This document shows, one piece after another, positions 21,576 through 32,829 of a DNA stretch of 64,000 nt. The stretch comes from Amorphophallus konjac (lineage: Eukaryota > Streptophyta > Magnoliopsida > Alismatales > Araceae): positions 76,695,247 through 76,759,246 of the forward strand of contig CM040128.1 of NCBI GenBank assembly GCA_022559845.1, given 5' to 3'. The position numbers and the translations under genes were made by a program. The notes under the pieces were generated by a model, which saw nothing but the letters and a program-made list of their open reading frames with translations, was not told where the DNA came from and did no database searches. Position 1 is the first letter of the stretch, and every line of letters starts with the position of its first letter.

Positions 21576-21962
21576 GTGTCTTGGGCATCTAAGAAGCAAC
21601 ACACTGTAGCATTATCTACAGCTGAAGCTGAGTATGTTGCAGCATGTAATTGTGCTGCCCAAGTAATTTGGATTAAGCACCAACTGACTGATTATCAGAT
21701 AAATTTGGGATGTATTCCACTTTTATGTGATAATACTAGTGCTATATGCCTTGCTAAAAATCCTGTTCATCATTCTAGGACTAAGCACATAGAGATAAAA
21801 CATCATTTTCTTAGAGATGCTGTAAATAAAAAGGAGATTGAAATGAATTTCATAGAAACTGAAAACCAAATTGCTGATATTTTTACTAAGCCTCTTGGGA
21901 ATGAAAGATTCAAATTTCTTAGAAGAGAACTTGGCTTATGTAAATTTCAGCATGATGAATGA
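21576..21962 (+). pseudogene. RNase H, C-terminal piece
   Basis: This piece continues the RNase H in the same phase after the single TAA at 21555. It carries the STAEAEYVAA glutamate, the LLCDNTSAI aspartate, and the conserved copia end, TKHIEIKHHFLRD followed by ADIFTKPL. RNase H degrades the RNA template during reverse transcription. The frame ends at a natural-looking stop at 21960-21962. The stop at 21555 falls where copia elements usually have Gln, so a C-to-T change is the simplest cause. Confidence 0.88.
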
Positions 21963-23471
21963 TATGTTCAGCTGCCTTGAATGAAATTTCTGATTTGGAC
22001 TTGCATCTGATAGCTTGAATAAACCTGTGGATGTTGAATGTGGCATCACACTCATGATCATCATTGCATATCATTTAGTCATGATTGTGTCTAAGCTCTC
22101 TCTCATTCAATTCTTGCCATTCATTTACAAAATTGCATGCATATAGACAGGGGGAGTTTCTGCTAGAAATTCAGAGTGTCTTCAACTTTCTTGAATTCAG
22201 TCATCCTTTAATTCTGAATGTCGATTCTGACATTATGGCAATCTGTTAGTCAGTTCTGATTTCTAAGCAATAGAAAATGAACTTCTTCAGTTGTAAGAAT
22301 TTGAATTGCTTAAGGACTGACCTAATGGTTTAAATTTTATAACTTTTTGGAGTTTAAAAACTGCAATCAGTATAGGAGTAAGCTGAAAATTGATAAAACT
22401 CTCAACCCTTATCTTATTTCATGTCAGACAAAGCTAATCATATCTGAAATCATGTTAGAGAAGCTAAGTATGTGTATTGTTCTTAAACAAGTCATTCTGA
22501 AACATATAAAGGAGTAAAGGACAGCTAAGAAAGATATTGAAAAATATTGAAAATCATTGTAGAATAAAATTGGCAGAGCAATGACTGGTAAATCACTGAG
22601 AAACTGAGTGATCCATCAAAGAAGTGGACAACACTTATGTCATGAAGTGTATCAGCTATCTCTGTATAAAATGATCAAAACAGTAGGGTGGTTTCATTGA
22701 GTACCTGGGGGTAACTGGCGTCTGATAAACGTGTACCCTCACACAAAAGGTGTAAATCACTTTTATTGAGTTTGATCATGGCAGAATGGTCCATCATGTT
22801 GAGTATCTAGGGGTATTGGCGTCTGATAAACGTATACCCTTATGCAAAAAGACAATGACACCTGAATGCCCTTAATGAACTTGTATTGAAAATGCTGCTC
22901 CATCGAAAGAAATTTCATGACTGTCAATTTGTTTAGTTTCAATACATGACTTGGTATCTCTCAATCAATTTTTTGACTATGAAAGTAAGATATTCTGAAA
23001 CTGACTCTCTCATGCAAATGTAATTCTGGTTTATTGTTTTATCATGCACAGCGAACTTATCTATTGATTGTAGTGCATGAACTCAACATTTTATAGTCTT
23101 TAAACTAGTACTCTCTCTGAAAGTCGTCTCTAAATTCATATACCTGAAGACTCTGTGCTTTAAAATGCTTATTCATGAACTACTTGTTCAGAATGTCAGT
23201 CAGCTAACTTCTTGCTCTTTCCCTTGCATTCCCTTTCCCTCCTCTTTGTTGATGGCAAAGGGGGAGAGTATTGTCTAGGGGGAGTGTACGCATCATGCTA
23301 TGGCAAAAGGGGGAGATTTTGTTAGCAGGGAGTAGCATGCATTCATAGCATCTACATGTCAATCTGAATAACAAATCATGTTTTTCATCAAAATACATAA
23401 AAATACATCTGTTTGACAGGATGTTGCTATTCTATTTAATAAGGGGTTGCCATCATCAAAAAGGGGGAGAT
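21963..23471 (+). other. 3' untranslated region of the SIRE-like element
   Basis: About 1.5 kb between pol and the 3' LTR hold no open frame of note, so no envelope-like protein is encoded here although some SIRE elements carry one. Two blocks 101 bp apart share GGCGTCTGATAAACGT (from about 22718 and 22819), an imperfect tandem duplication. Purine tracts occur at about 22149 (CAGGGGGAGT), 23257, 23277, 23305 and 23458. Confidence 0.85.
23458..23470 (+). promoter_or_regulatory. Polypurine tract next to the 3' LTR
   Basis: AAAAAGGGGGAGA ends one base before the LTR start TGTTGTGAC. It primes plus-strand DNA synthesis. Three similar tracts lie upstream at 23257-23268, 23277-23284 and 23305-23316; multiple tracts are usual for SIRE-type elements. 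Confidence 0.93.
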
Positions 23472-26400
23472 TGTTGTGACTCCTCTGTGTTGATGATGTT
23501 GACATTTGCTTCATTTCTTTGGCAACACCTTATCTTGATTGATTGTTTGTTTTGATTGATTGGCAATAGTTCCTATTTTGATGAAATTACTTTTATCAGG
23601 TTGTCTGTGTACATAATGCAGTCAGAGTCTATACTGTGTTCTGCACACACTCACAAGTCTTCACAGTGCTTTGCAGCATGAAACTCTATACATTGGCATA
23701 CATTGCAGCGTCAACGCATCTATACATTGGCATACATTGCAGCGTCAACGCATCTATACGTTGGCATACATTGCAGTGTCAACGCATTACATTGGCATAC
23801 ATTGCAGCGGCAACGCATTACATTGGCATACATTGCAGCGTCAACGCATTGCATCATCTTTACATGTGTGTACATTGTCCACCTTAGTTAAAGTCCATTC
23901 ATTGGACTGTGCATAGTCTATACATTGCCCGTCGTTGCAAAGTCCATACATCCACAGTGCATTGCATAGTCTATACAGTGCACGTTCAAGTTCAAAGTAT
24001 ATACATTGCTGCATTACCTGCTAGAGTGAAGTCTGTACAGTCGAAGCACACATATCAAGTCTATACATTGAGCTACTATGCAAATCCACACTTTGGCCTT
24101 CAGGATTGAAAGTCTGTACAAAGGACTGTGCTTCGCAAAGTCTATACATTTGTCGGTGGTAAATATATACAGTGAGCGTCTCATGAAGTATGTACACCAC
24201 TATAGCTGCACCGTCTCATTCAGCATCTTAGGCTTGCAAAGTCTACACATTGGTTGGTGGAAAGTCTATACATTGAAGCAAAGTATGTACAGTCATCAGT
24301 GATCTTCCAAGTATGTACATCCAACTGTTCATCTTCGAAGTCTGTACATTGGAAGTTTCACCTACGTTTTCCTTCAAGTCTATACATCGGTAATTTTATC
24401 GTCGTCTCCCTTGAAGTCTATACACTGATCGCTTTACCGTCGTTTCCATTGGAAGTCCATACATTCGCTGCTTCTTTGTTCAAGCCTATACAGCCTTTCA
24501 TTTTGAAAGTCTATACATCGGGAAGTCTTCACATTGGCTGTTGAATGATATTCAAGTCTACGCATCGTTGAGATCACAAGTCTATACACTCGTCTCATGC
24601 AGCGTCAACGCTGTAAGAGTGTACATTGCATTCTCAAGTCTGCAACGTCAACGCTGTAAGTCTAGACAGCCTCTGTGTGTTCTATGCACTTCACAAGTCT
24701 ACACACTCAGCATAGTCTATACATCGTTCATGCATGTGCACAGTTCATGGACAAAGTCTGTACATCGCCCTAGATTGCATTAGCAAGTCTATACATTGTC
24801 AGGGCTTCATGCACTAAGTCTATACAGGCTTAGTTTGTACATCGGCTTGTTCACGCTTAATCATGTCTGTACATTGCCAGTGCATCATGTAAGTCTGTAC
24901 AGAGTATTGTTGAAAGTCTGTACATCGTCTTCTTATTCATGCATAGCATGCATTGTTCATGAACTCTGTACAGCCCAAGTCTGTACATCACATCATATTG
25001 CTCATGCAGTGTCTTGGTGAAGTCTATACATCGTTTCACTGTACAAGTCCATACAATGCATGCACTTTCACTCAAGTCCACACATTGATGCACTGTAGAT
25101 AGCTCGAGGTGAAGTCTGTACAGCCATTGCCTTCATATAGGAAGTTTGTACATCCTACTGCACTATAGCTTTCACGGAACTAAGTCTATACACTGCTGCA
25201 AGTTGTGTTTTGTCGAAGTTTGCACATTGCTGAATGATTTGCAAGTATGTACACTGGTCGAGCATTCAAGTCTGAACATTGGCCAAGTCTACACATCAAC
25301 ACTGTAGCTTGCTTAGCTCAAAGTCTATACATCCGATTGTTCAGCTTGTGGCCAAGTCTGTACATTGGCCTTCATGCCTCAAGTATATACAATGTTTTTT
25401 TGTTCAAACAAGTCCATACACTGAGCAAGTATACACATTGTGTTTGTCTTGTAAAGTCCATACATTGATGTCTGTACGTCGGCTATAAACCGAAGTCTAT
25501 ACACTGCAATATATATATACTTACAGTTGATGATCCGATACTCTGTCTGACAGGGATTCTCTACAGGGATTGCTGACATGGCTCGTGATCCTAGGAGGAC
25601 GAGGTGATCAGATGATGACACGTGGATAAAGTTACCTCGGATCTGGCAAATTCCTTGAGCGGGAAAACATGGAAACCACGCGCCCTTATCCACCTGCTGC
25701 CAGTATATATTGAAACCTTGGTGTTCGGATGGAGGCCGATCGAAAAACTGAAGAGAGCAAAGTCTATACAACCAGTCTGAAAGCAGCAGAGCGCTATCGA
25801 TCCACTGTGAGAAGAGAAATAGAGAAGAAGAAAAAGAGAGAAGAGAAGATTAAGAGAGATGAGTTGAGAGAGCTTGATCGAGAGAGTGAGATTGTGAGAG
25901 TTTTTGTTTGAGAGGTTGTATCTCAATCTCTTGGTTCAGAAACCAGAGCTGAGCATTGCTCATTCGAGCTACATTCCCATTTGGGTTTTCATTTTCGTTT
26001 TGCTTCTGTCTTTCATTTCCGAATTCCTGTTTCTTCAAGCTGTGAGTCAACGGATTTACAGTGGAAGTCTCCACTGGACGGGTTAAGCTGTATTTTCCCA
26101 GCAGTTGCAGAGGATCTGTTCCTCTGGTCGGCAAGCTGTAGTGCCCAGCGAAGCTGTGTATCAGCGGTTGTTGGCCAAGCTGTAATGCCCAGCAGACGCA
26201 AGCTGTACTGTGCAGCAGTAAGCCATACTCGGTTGAGTGTGGGGTGGACGTAGGTCCTTGACCGAACGACCTAAAAATCGTGGGTGTCTTGTGTTTGTGT
26301 GATTGTCTTTGAATTGTGTGCGACTGGTTGTCTTGTTTACTTTAAGAGCTTGATTCGCTTATGTTGAAATCTAGTATCAGGGTTAGTGATTTAGCAAATT

Positions 26401-26513
26401 TGCCTATATTCCGCATTTGAACCTTACATTGGTTTTTAAATAGGTAGTAGATCTATTCACCCCCCTCTAGATCCACATTTCGTGGAGATAGACTGCGTCC
26501 ATCTAACTCAACA
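23472..26513 (+). repeat. 3' LTR of the SIRE-like element (3042 bp)
   Basis: It matches the 5' LTR over its full length, with scattered single-base differences. It is 34 bp longer, explained by five instead of four units of the CATTGGCATACATTGC phrase (starts at 23691, 23725, 23759, 23790, 23821). It carries the same AAGTCTATACATTG array and TATA-like site. It ends AACTCAACA just before the GTTCC duplication. Confidence 0.95.
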
Positions 26514-26518
26514 GTTCC
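26514..26518 (+). repeat. Right target-site duplication GTTCC
   Basis: Identical to 13340-13344. It marks the right border of the SIRE-like element. Confidence 0.95.
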
Positions 26519-26870
26519 GACAGTTGGGGGGGAACAGGGGATCGGGGAGGGGTATTACAAGGAAAGGCGATTATAGCGATGGAAATTTTCGATGGAAAAG
26601 ATCCATAGGAAAGTTTGTCTGTATTTCTGATGGATAGCTGTTTGTCAAAAATTCCATCAGAATTTTCGACGGAGTAATATTCTGTCGGAAGATCCAAATG
26701 AACTTCTGACCCCATTTCCGACGAACCGATATCCGTCAAAAAAGTTAGTGACTAAAATATTATTTACGTTTGAGTTTTGGACAGAATTAAGTTCGGTCGG
26801 AATTTCTATCTGAAACTTTCGATAGAATTTCTTCCTATCAAAAATCTGTCGGAAACAATTTCATTTTGCC
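26519..26870. mobile_element. CACTA-like subterminal repeat fragment
   Basis: The stretch is full of short variants of TTTCCGACGGA and its complement (for example TTCGACGGA, CTGTCGGAA, TTTCCGACGAA, ATATCCGTC) in both orientations. This is the look of En/Spm subterminal regions, where the TNPA-like protein binds. No CACTA terminus is visible. It lies directly right of the SIRE-like insertion and was continuous with the G-rich minisatellite before that insertion. Confidence 0.5.
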
Positions 26871-27281
26871 CCCCTTCCCACGCCGTCTCCCACCCTCGCG
26901 CTTGACCCTCTCGTGGCGGTCTCCCTCTCTCTCTTCGGCGGTCTCTCTCTGTCGCGTTGGGCACTGGCGATCTCTCTCTCTCTCCAGCAAGTAGCTCCCT
27001 TTGGTAAGCACCGTCTCCCTCACCCTCTCTCATAGTCTCCCTCTCCCACACTCACTGTCTACCTCTCCCTCTCTCGACGTCTCCTCTCTTCTTCTGTCTC
27101 CCTCTCTCGGCATCTCCTCTTTCGTCAGAGCGCTCTCCTTCTCTCATCGTCTACCTCTCCCACTCTCACTGTCTCCCTCTCTCTCCCTCTCTCACGATCT
27201 CTCTCCCTCTCCCTCTCTCGGTCTCACTCTCCCTCTCTCGGTCTCCCTCCCTCCCTTTCCCTCTCCCTCTCCCTCTCCCTC
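26871..27281. repeat. Pyrimidine-rich low-complexity tract
   Basis: Variants of GTCTCCCTCTCTCGG and CTCTCCCTCT repeat across about 400 bp. The same style of sequence resumes at 28331-28600, after the LINE, so the LINE entered this tract. Confidence 0.8.
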
Positions 27282-28325
27282 TTTTTTTTTGGGAAAACCC
27301 TGCCTAGGAGTATTTTGGAGAATGAGCCCAATTTGGGCATTCCCATCATACCACTAGGAGGTTAATTTTATTAATGAGTGAATAAGGAAGAAAAAAATTA
27401 CAAGATTCGGACGCTAGACAAACCTAACTTATCCAATCGAGCTGCACCCTGAACATTCTTGGGAAGCTCATGATAAGAAAAGAAAAGATTATATTTATTT
27501 GAGCAAGCTAATGAAGCTAAAGAATCTGCAACAGTATTGGCTTCTCTGTATATGTGAATTATGGAGTCCCTTTGTGAGTGCATATCCCAAATTTCTCTGA
27601 TATAGGATAGAATAGACCGTGGACAGTTTATCTGTTTACTGATAGTTTGCACCAGCACCTTAGAGTCACATTCAATCAAAGCAGGATGAGTATTCACGGA
27701 GGAAAGGTATTTGATGCCATCAAGGAGAGCTCTTACTTCAGCGATAATGCTAGAACTGGAGCCATAGTAATGAGAAAAGGCTAGGATAATGTTTCCTTTA
27801 GAGTCCCTAATGACTCCTCCCCCACCAGAGTTGCCCGAACTCTTACATGCCCCATCAGTGTTAAGTTTGAGAGATAGCCATGGAGGACATAACCATTTAA
27901 TTGCTAAAACTTGGGGGCTTCTGTTGTTGGCAGCCTTAATACCAAATTGAGCCAGAATCTTCCTCTTGCTGGAATGAACTTCTTTTAAAACAGATATATC
28001 ACAGATTTCCTTAGCTTGGGCTTTGATCTTATGTAGCAGACAATTCTTGGTTATCAGCCTTCCTTCATACTTGGCCATATTCCTGGCAGACCACAACTCA
28101 AAAAGCCATAAAGGGATTTAGTGCTGCTGTGTAAAATAGAGTTCAAAATCCTGGACTTTGCAGAATTACCATCTAACAACAATCCTGTGGTTTGGAGAGA
28201 TGACCATATGAAAGCTGCATTTTCACTACTGATGAATAAGTGATTCAATGTTTCCTCTTGAGGCTGTTTGCAGCAATAACATTTAGAACATAAATGGATA
28301 CCCAGCATGCACGCACGTACACGCA
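27282..28325 (-). pseudogene. 5'-truncated LINE, 3' end with RNase H domain
   Basis: Read on the minus strand this is the end of a plant LINE polyprotein. First comes the zf-RVT zinc region with CYCCKQPQEETLNHLF (frame 28326-28054), then, after a frameshift near 28054-28096, the WSARN link. An RNase H domain follows (27398-28096), with NTDGA, AEVRALLDG, IECDSK and NTVADSLAS supplying the acidic residues. A run of nine T at 27282-27290 is the poly(A) tail on the element strand. The endonuclease and polymerase are missing, as expected when target-primed reverse transcription stops early. The CCTCTCCCTCT phrase flanks both ends and may be the target duplication, though low complexity makes this uncertain. 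Confidence 0.85.
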
Positions 28326-28330
28326 CGCAC

Positions 28331-28809
28331 TCACAGTCCCTCTCCCTCTCTCTCTAACACACGCACACACTCATAGTCCCTCTCTCGGTCTCTCTTGGTC
28401 TCCTCTCCCTCTCCCTCTCTCTCTAACACTACACGCACTCACTCACAGTGGGGGAGGGTGCCCTATCCTCTCTGTCTCCCTCTCCCTCACTCTGTCTCCC
28501 TCTCTTACTCTCTCTCTCTCGTTGTCACACACACGCATATAGACAGGGGCAAGGTCCCCCTCCCATTCAGTCACCCTTTCTCTTTGTCTCTCACATTGAT
28601 CAAATTTTCGTGCAGAGCTATTAGTGTCGGGGATGACAATAGGTTTCATTCTTTATTTCTGGCGACATTTCTATCAATAAACGGTCAGTAAAACATTTTT
28701 TATAAATATATATTATTTAATTTTAATTTATCTAATCTTATTTGAATTTATTTTTAAATTTATTATTATTCATTATTATTATGTGTGTGTTTAAATTTAT
28801 TGTTTATAA
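28331..28809. other. Pyrimidine and CA-rich tract, then AT-rich DNA
   Basis: 28331-28600 continues the CTCTCC-type tract, with CACACGCA-type runs. 28690-28800 is AT-rich. No gene is seen. Confidence 0.6.
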
Positions 28810-29505
28810 GATAAGATAGAGAAGGGAGAGGGAGGGGGTGGGGTGGGTTGGGTGTCCTACCGTTCGGGGTGTGTGTGTGTGCACCAGTGAAAGAGGGAGA
28901 GATCAACTGTGGGGGGGTGGGGGAGGAGAGGGGGTCCGGTATGGGAGGGGAGGGGTTTGGTGGGTGAGGGAGGGGACAGGAGAGGAGGGGAGGGGGGGCC
29001 ACGGTGGGGAGGGTGGGGGGTATGTAGGCGAGAGGAGGTGAAGGGAGGGTGGCGGGGTAGGTGGGGGATGGGAGGCGATGGGAGAGGAGGGTAGGGGAGG
29101 GGGGTTTGGGGGAGGGAGGGGGGCACAGCGGGGAGGGGAGGGGTGTCCTCCCACGCAAAGAGAAGGGAGGGGGAGAGGGGTTATAGTGGGAGGGTAGGGG
29201 TTCGGGAGAGGGAGGGGGGCACGTGGGGAGGGGAGGGGGGTACGGTGGGGAGGGCGGGGGTAGGGGGTTCGGGAGAGGGAGGGGGGCACATTGGGGAGGG
29301 GAGGGGAGGGGTGGGTGAGGGGAAAAATGGAGGGGAGAGGGGGGGAGGGGAGGGGGGAAGGGGGGCATGGAGGGGAGGGGGTTCGGAAGAGGTAGGGGGT
29401 TACAGTGGGGAGGGGAGGGGTGTCCTCTCACGCACAACGAAGGGAGAGGGAGAGGGAGAGGGGGGTACAATGGGTATAGGGGAGGGGGGAGGGTCTGGTT
29501 GTCCA
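28810..29505. repeat. G-rich minisatellite
   Basis: About 700 bp of the plus strand are variants of GGGGAGGGGAGGGG separated by phrases such as GTTCGGGAGAGGGAG and GGGGCACGTGGGGAG, giving an irregular unit of roughly 65-75 bp. Very dense G-runs allow many G-quadruplexes. The 246-residue proline-rich frame on the other strand is a by-product of this composition. Confidence 0.8.
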
Positions 29506-29649
29506 AAAAAAAAATCAGCTTGAGATGTAAGCATTTTTAAGTTCCTTTTATTATGTTTGTGTTTTTTAATTTTATATATTGAAATCAACTATTAGAATGA
29601 AATGAATTATTTAATTTGATATTTTAAATTTTAATATTATTTAATTATA

Positions 29650-30786
29650 TAAGGTGTTCCTTGTGAGTCGAGGTGCGTGGGTGCAACCTAATATTACAGG
29701 CATCTCAGGAGAGCGTGTTAAACCCGTGCCAATGAACCTTCCCATTCAAGAGCTATTTGTCACCTTTGTATGTGTATTTTACACCCTTGAAACTTATTTG
29801 TTACCCTTATGCTCCATTTGTCGCATGTGTTCCTCATTTGTCAGTTGTTTGATATTTGTGAGCTCAGCGTGACTGCGTCGACTCCATTTGCAATTGGAGT
29901 CGACTCCACTTCCATTTGTCATGCTTCTTAGCTCTGTCTCCCGTGCCAAGCTATTTGTCACCACTGTAAAGCTATTTGTCACCCGTATGCCTCTATTTGT
30001 GACCATTAGTTGCTTCAGCTGGCGGGTGGGTCATGGCTGAACTAGCGTCGACTCCATGGACTGTTGGAGTCGACTCTATCTTCTCGAAAGCTTCTTCTTG
30101 GCCATTTTCACCCTTGTTTCACCATTTGTCTGATGCTTTGCATTGACTCCGTAGCAGGCTTTGCATTGACTCCGTTGAATGCTTTGCATTGAGTTGGAAA
30201 AAGATTATGCTGGGATTGTGCTACACTGGAGTCGACTTTGCTTTCACATGGCATTGACTCCTCTTCATGGCTTAGTGAGTTTGGGCTACTGTTGCGGATG
30301 AACTTGAGCTTCTGAACTGAGCTGGAGAGATCTACTGGAGATACTATTGCACTGCTGATGCATGATTACTGCTGAATTGCATTGACTACAAGGTGGCCTT
30401 GGCTCATGCTTCCGCTGCGAAACTGCATAACTGTTGACTATTACTGGCTTCGACGTTATTTGTCATTTGTTTGCACGGTTAGCCATTTTTCACCCGTGTA
30501 GACCTATTTGTCACCCTTAACATATATTATTCACCCTCATCTTGACATTTGTCAGCGGTATCTTGCGGTGTTGACTGCTTGGCTGTGTCGACTCCAGTTC
30601 AACATGGAGTCGACTCTGCTTCTTGATTTTCATACTTCTGGTCATTTCTTTGTTCAGAGTCGAGCCTGTCTTCACAAACTCATGAATGTACATGTATATA
30701 ACATCATTAAAAGCATTGACATCATCAATAAACATAAGGACTCATAAATGAGTCATAGTTTGTCATCATCAAAACCATAGGGACAT
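29650..30786 (-). mobile_element. Truncated SIRE-like LTR on the minus strand
   Basis: Read on the minus strand, the LTR begins TGTCCCTATGGTTTTGATGATG at about 30786, right after purine tracts of the GGGAGA type. It runs leftward to about 29650-29700, where recognisable sequence stops, so the U5 end is missing. It contains three perfect inverted repeats, GTCGACTCCA/TGGAGTCGAC, each with an 8-nt loop (29877-29904, 30047-30074, 30587-30614), and a scattered TTTGTCACC motif (plus-strand reading). The start resembles that of the LTR at 57812. Confidence 0.65.
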
Positions 30787-31593
30787 AATATGCTCTCCCA
30801 TTTTGATGATGGCAACTATGAGTCATTATGAGTCATTATTAACAATGTAATCAAGATAGCATCAACACAACATCTCCCACTTAATGACAATCATCTCACC
30901 CTTAATGGCATCTGACATCTCCCCCTTAATGACTCAACAAACTATCTCCCCCTTTGACATCAGCAAAAAAAAAATTAGAGTTTGATGCTTGGTTGATAAA
31001 GTGGAGATGAGCAATTCCAAACAAGAAATGTTTATAAATGAGTGTTTAGTAATGGGTGAGAAATTGGAATGGATCCAGACAAGGAATATTCAGAACTGAA
31101 TGGGACCTTATCAAAAACAGCAGGGTCAGATACCAATTGAGAAGAAGGAATATTCATCAGTGTAATCAAGTGATGAGATTTTCAAAAGTTGCAATATCAA
31201 TAGCAGCAGACAAGTAATCAAACAAAGAATTTCAGTAGTAGTGACATACCATTTAAGCATTTCAAAATTTTGGGAATAGCATCAGAATTCTATGATGACA
31301 AATTATTTCATGGAGCTCAAGAAGACATTGCATCAGTAAAAATCACAATCTGAAACATCATTCTTTAGTCAAGCTTTCAATTTTCAGACTCTTCTGTTAT
31401 ATGATCTCTTATGATGTAGCCCTTATTTTCTGCTTTGTTTAAGTATAATAAATTTAGAACTTATCAATTAAACTCTTTGAAACATTTTGCACTCATACTT
31501 AATAGAAATAAACTAAGGCTACATGTTTAAATTTTGTTTAACCTCCCTTAGCCCTACTCATTCAAAATCAATGACTCCCTTAGGAGTGACTAA
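30787..31593 (-). mobile_element. 3' untranslated region of a SIRE-like element, with purine tracts
   Basis: On the minus strand the sequence reads as a copia 3' region. AT-rich noncoding DNA leads to several purine tracts, including the complement of CTCCCCCTTTGACATCAG at about 30950 and others near 30913 and 30880, then to the LTR. Multiple tracts and the GATGTCAAAGGGGGAG phrase are SIRE features. It ends at the CACTA terminus at 31594, so the CACTA element has inserted into it. I did not find its continuation on the far side. Confidence 0.65.
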
Positions 31594-32345
31594 CACAACA
31601 AGAAAAAAGGAAAATTCCGACGTCCATTTACCGTCGCAAATACGTCGGAGTTACGTCGCAATGTGAATTTTCGACGTATTTGCGACGGAATATGGACGTC
31701 AGAACTCTTTCATCGCAAATTTCTGACGTACTAAAATAGTGTCGCAAATGCATCCGAAATTACCGACGAAACTATGTCGTTGAAATTATGGTGGCTATTT
31801 ATGTCGGTAATTAATAATACGAAAATTAATTAATCATTGCAACGGAACATAATTTAGTTGAAAATAAGTTTAAAGTTTTCGACGTATTTCTGACATATAT
31901 ATTATGTCGTCGCAAACATATGGGTTAAATTAGTTCCGACGAAAGTTATTTTTGTGGGAAATACGTCCTTAATTATCAACGAATTTCTATCAGATAAATA
32001 ATACGTTGAAAACCTGTGGGTCAAATTAGTTCCGACGAACTATTATTGCGTCAAAAATACGTCGTTAATGCTCGACAAATTTGAGACGGATAATTAATAC
32101 GTCGGAACTAGTTTGAATCAAATTACTTCTGACGAAACTACCTTTGGTCGAAAAGACGTCGTTAATGTTCGACGTATTTGAGACGGATAATTAATACGTC
32201 GAAACTAATGTGTATCAAATTTGTTCCGACGAACATTTAGTTGGTCGAAAATACCTATGAACCTTTCGACCGATTTGCACTGGAAAATAAATACGTCAGG
32301 AAATAAGTGCGTGAAATTGGTTCCGACGAATTGTTAGTTGGTCGA
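31594..32345 (-). repeat. CACTA terminus and subterminal repeats
   Basis: After CACAACAAGAAAA, the phrases CGACGTATTTGCGACGG, TTCCGACGAA and AATACGTCG recur. From about 31934 they form five units of roughly 96 bp, each starting near TTCCGACGA (about 31934, 32029, 32126, 32223, 32320). Such repeats are where the TNPA protein binds during excision, according to work on En/Spm. Confidence 0.85.
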
Positions 32346-32829
32346 AATTCTGTCGAAAACTTTCTCCACATATTTTTTAAAATTTTAAAAACCTGTTTAA
32401 AGCTACACTTATACACTACAATCGAATCAACTCAACATAAAACATGCAATAAACAAGATATACAACACACAATAGGATAAAATCCTATTGTAAATTAGAA
32501 TAAAGAATGTCCACAACACATAAATCTTTGAATAAAAAAAGTTACAGTTACATTAATTGAAATGTATCATTTTTTCATAATATCATTAAAAAAAATCAAG
32601 AGATATTTGCTGCATCATCCTCATTCGTCATTCGTAGCATCTCCACCATCACCGACAGCAGGAGGATCCTACATCACAAAAAATTAATAATAAATAGATT
32701 TTAATAAATATAATTATTAATAAATCTAGTTAAATATCTTTTCGATTTTCTAAGGCCGAAAGTAGATAACATGAAGATGATTTCTTTCACTCTCAAAGGT
32801 GAATTCTTTGAACTAAGTAGTAATGTTAT

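Larger units (their letters stand above)
13345..26513 (+). mobile_element. Complete SIRE/Maximus-like Ty1/copia retrotransposon, 13.2 kb
   Basis: The element has two LTRs of about 3.0 kb in direct orientation, a tRNA-iMet primer site, gag with one CCHC knuckle, then protease, integrase, reverse transcriptase and RNase H in copia order. Several polypurine tracts of the AAAGGGGGAGA type precede the 3' LTR. The target duplication is GTTCC. Long LTRs, a very long gag, the [23 protein letters not shown] style of polymerase and multiple purine tracts are SIRE/Maximus features. No envelope-like frame is present after pol. The coding region carries two frameshifts and a few stops, so this copy is probably not autonomous. 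LTR similarity is high by eye, implying a fairly recent insertion. Confidence 0.95.

Noticed and set aside
28766..29506. 246-residue proline-rich minus-strand frame.
   Set aside because: Low-complexity by-product of the G-rich minisatellite.
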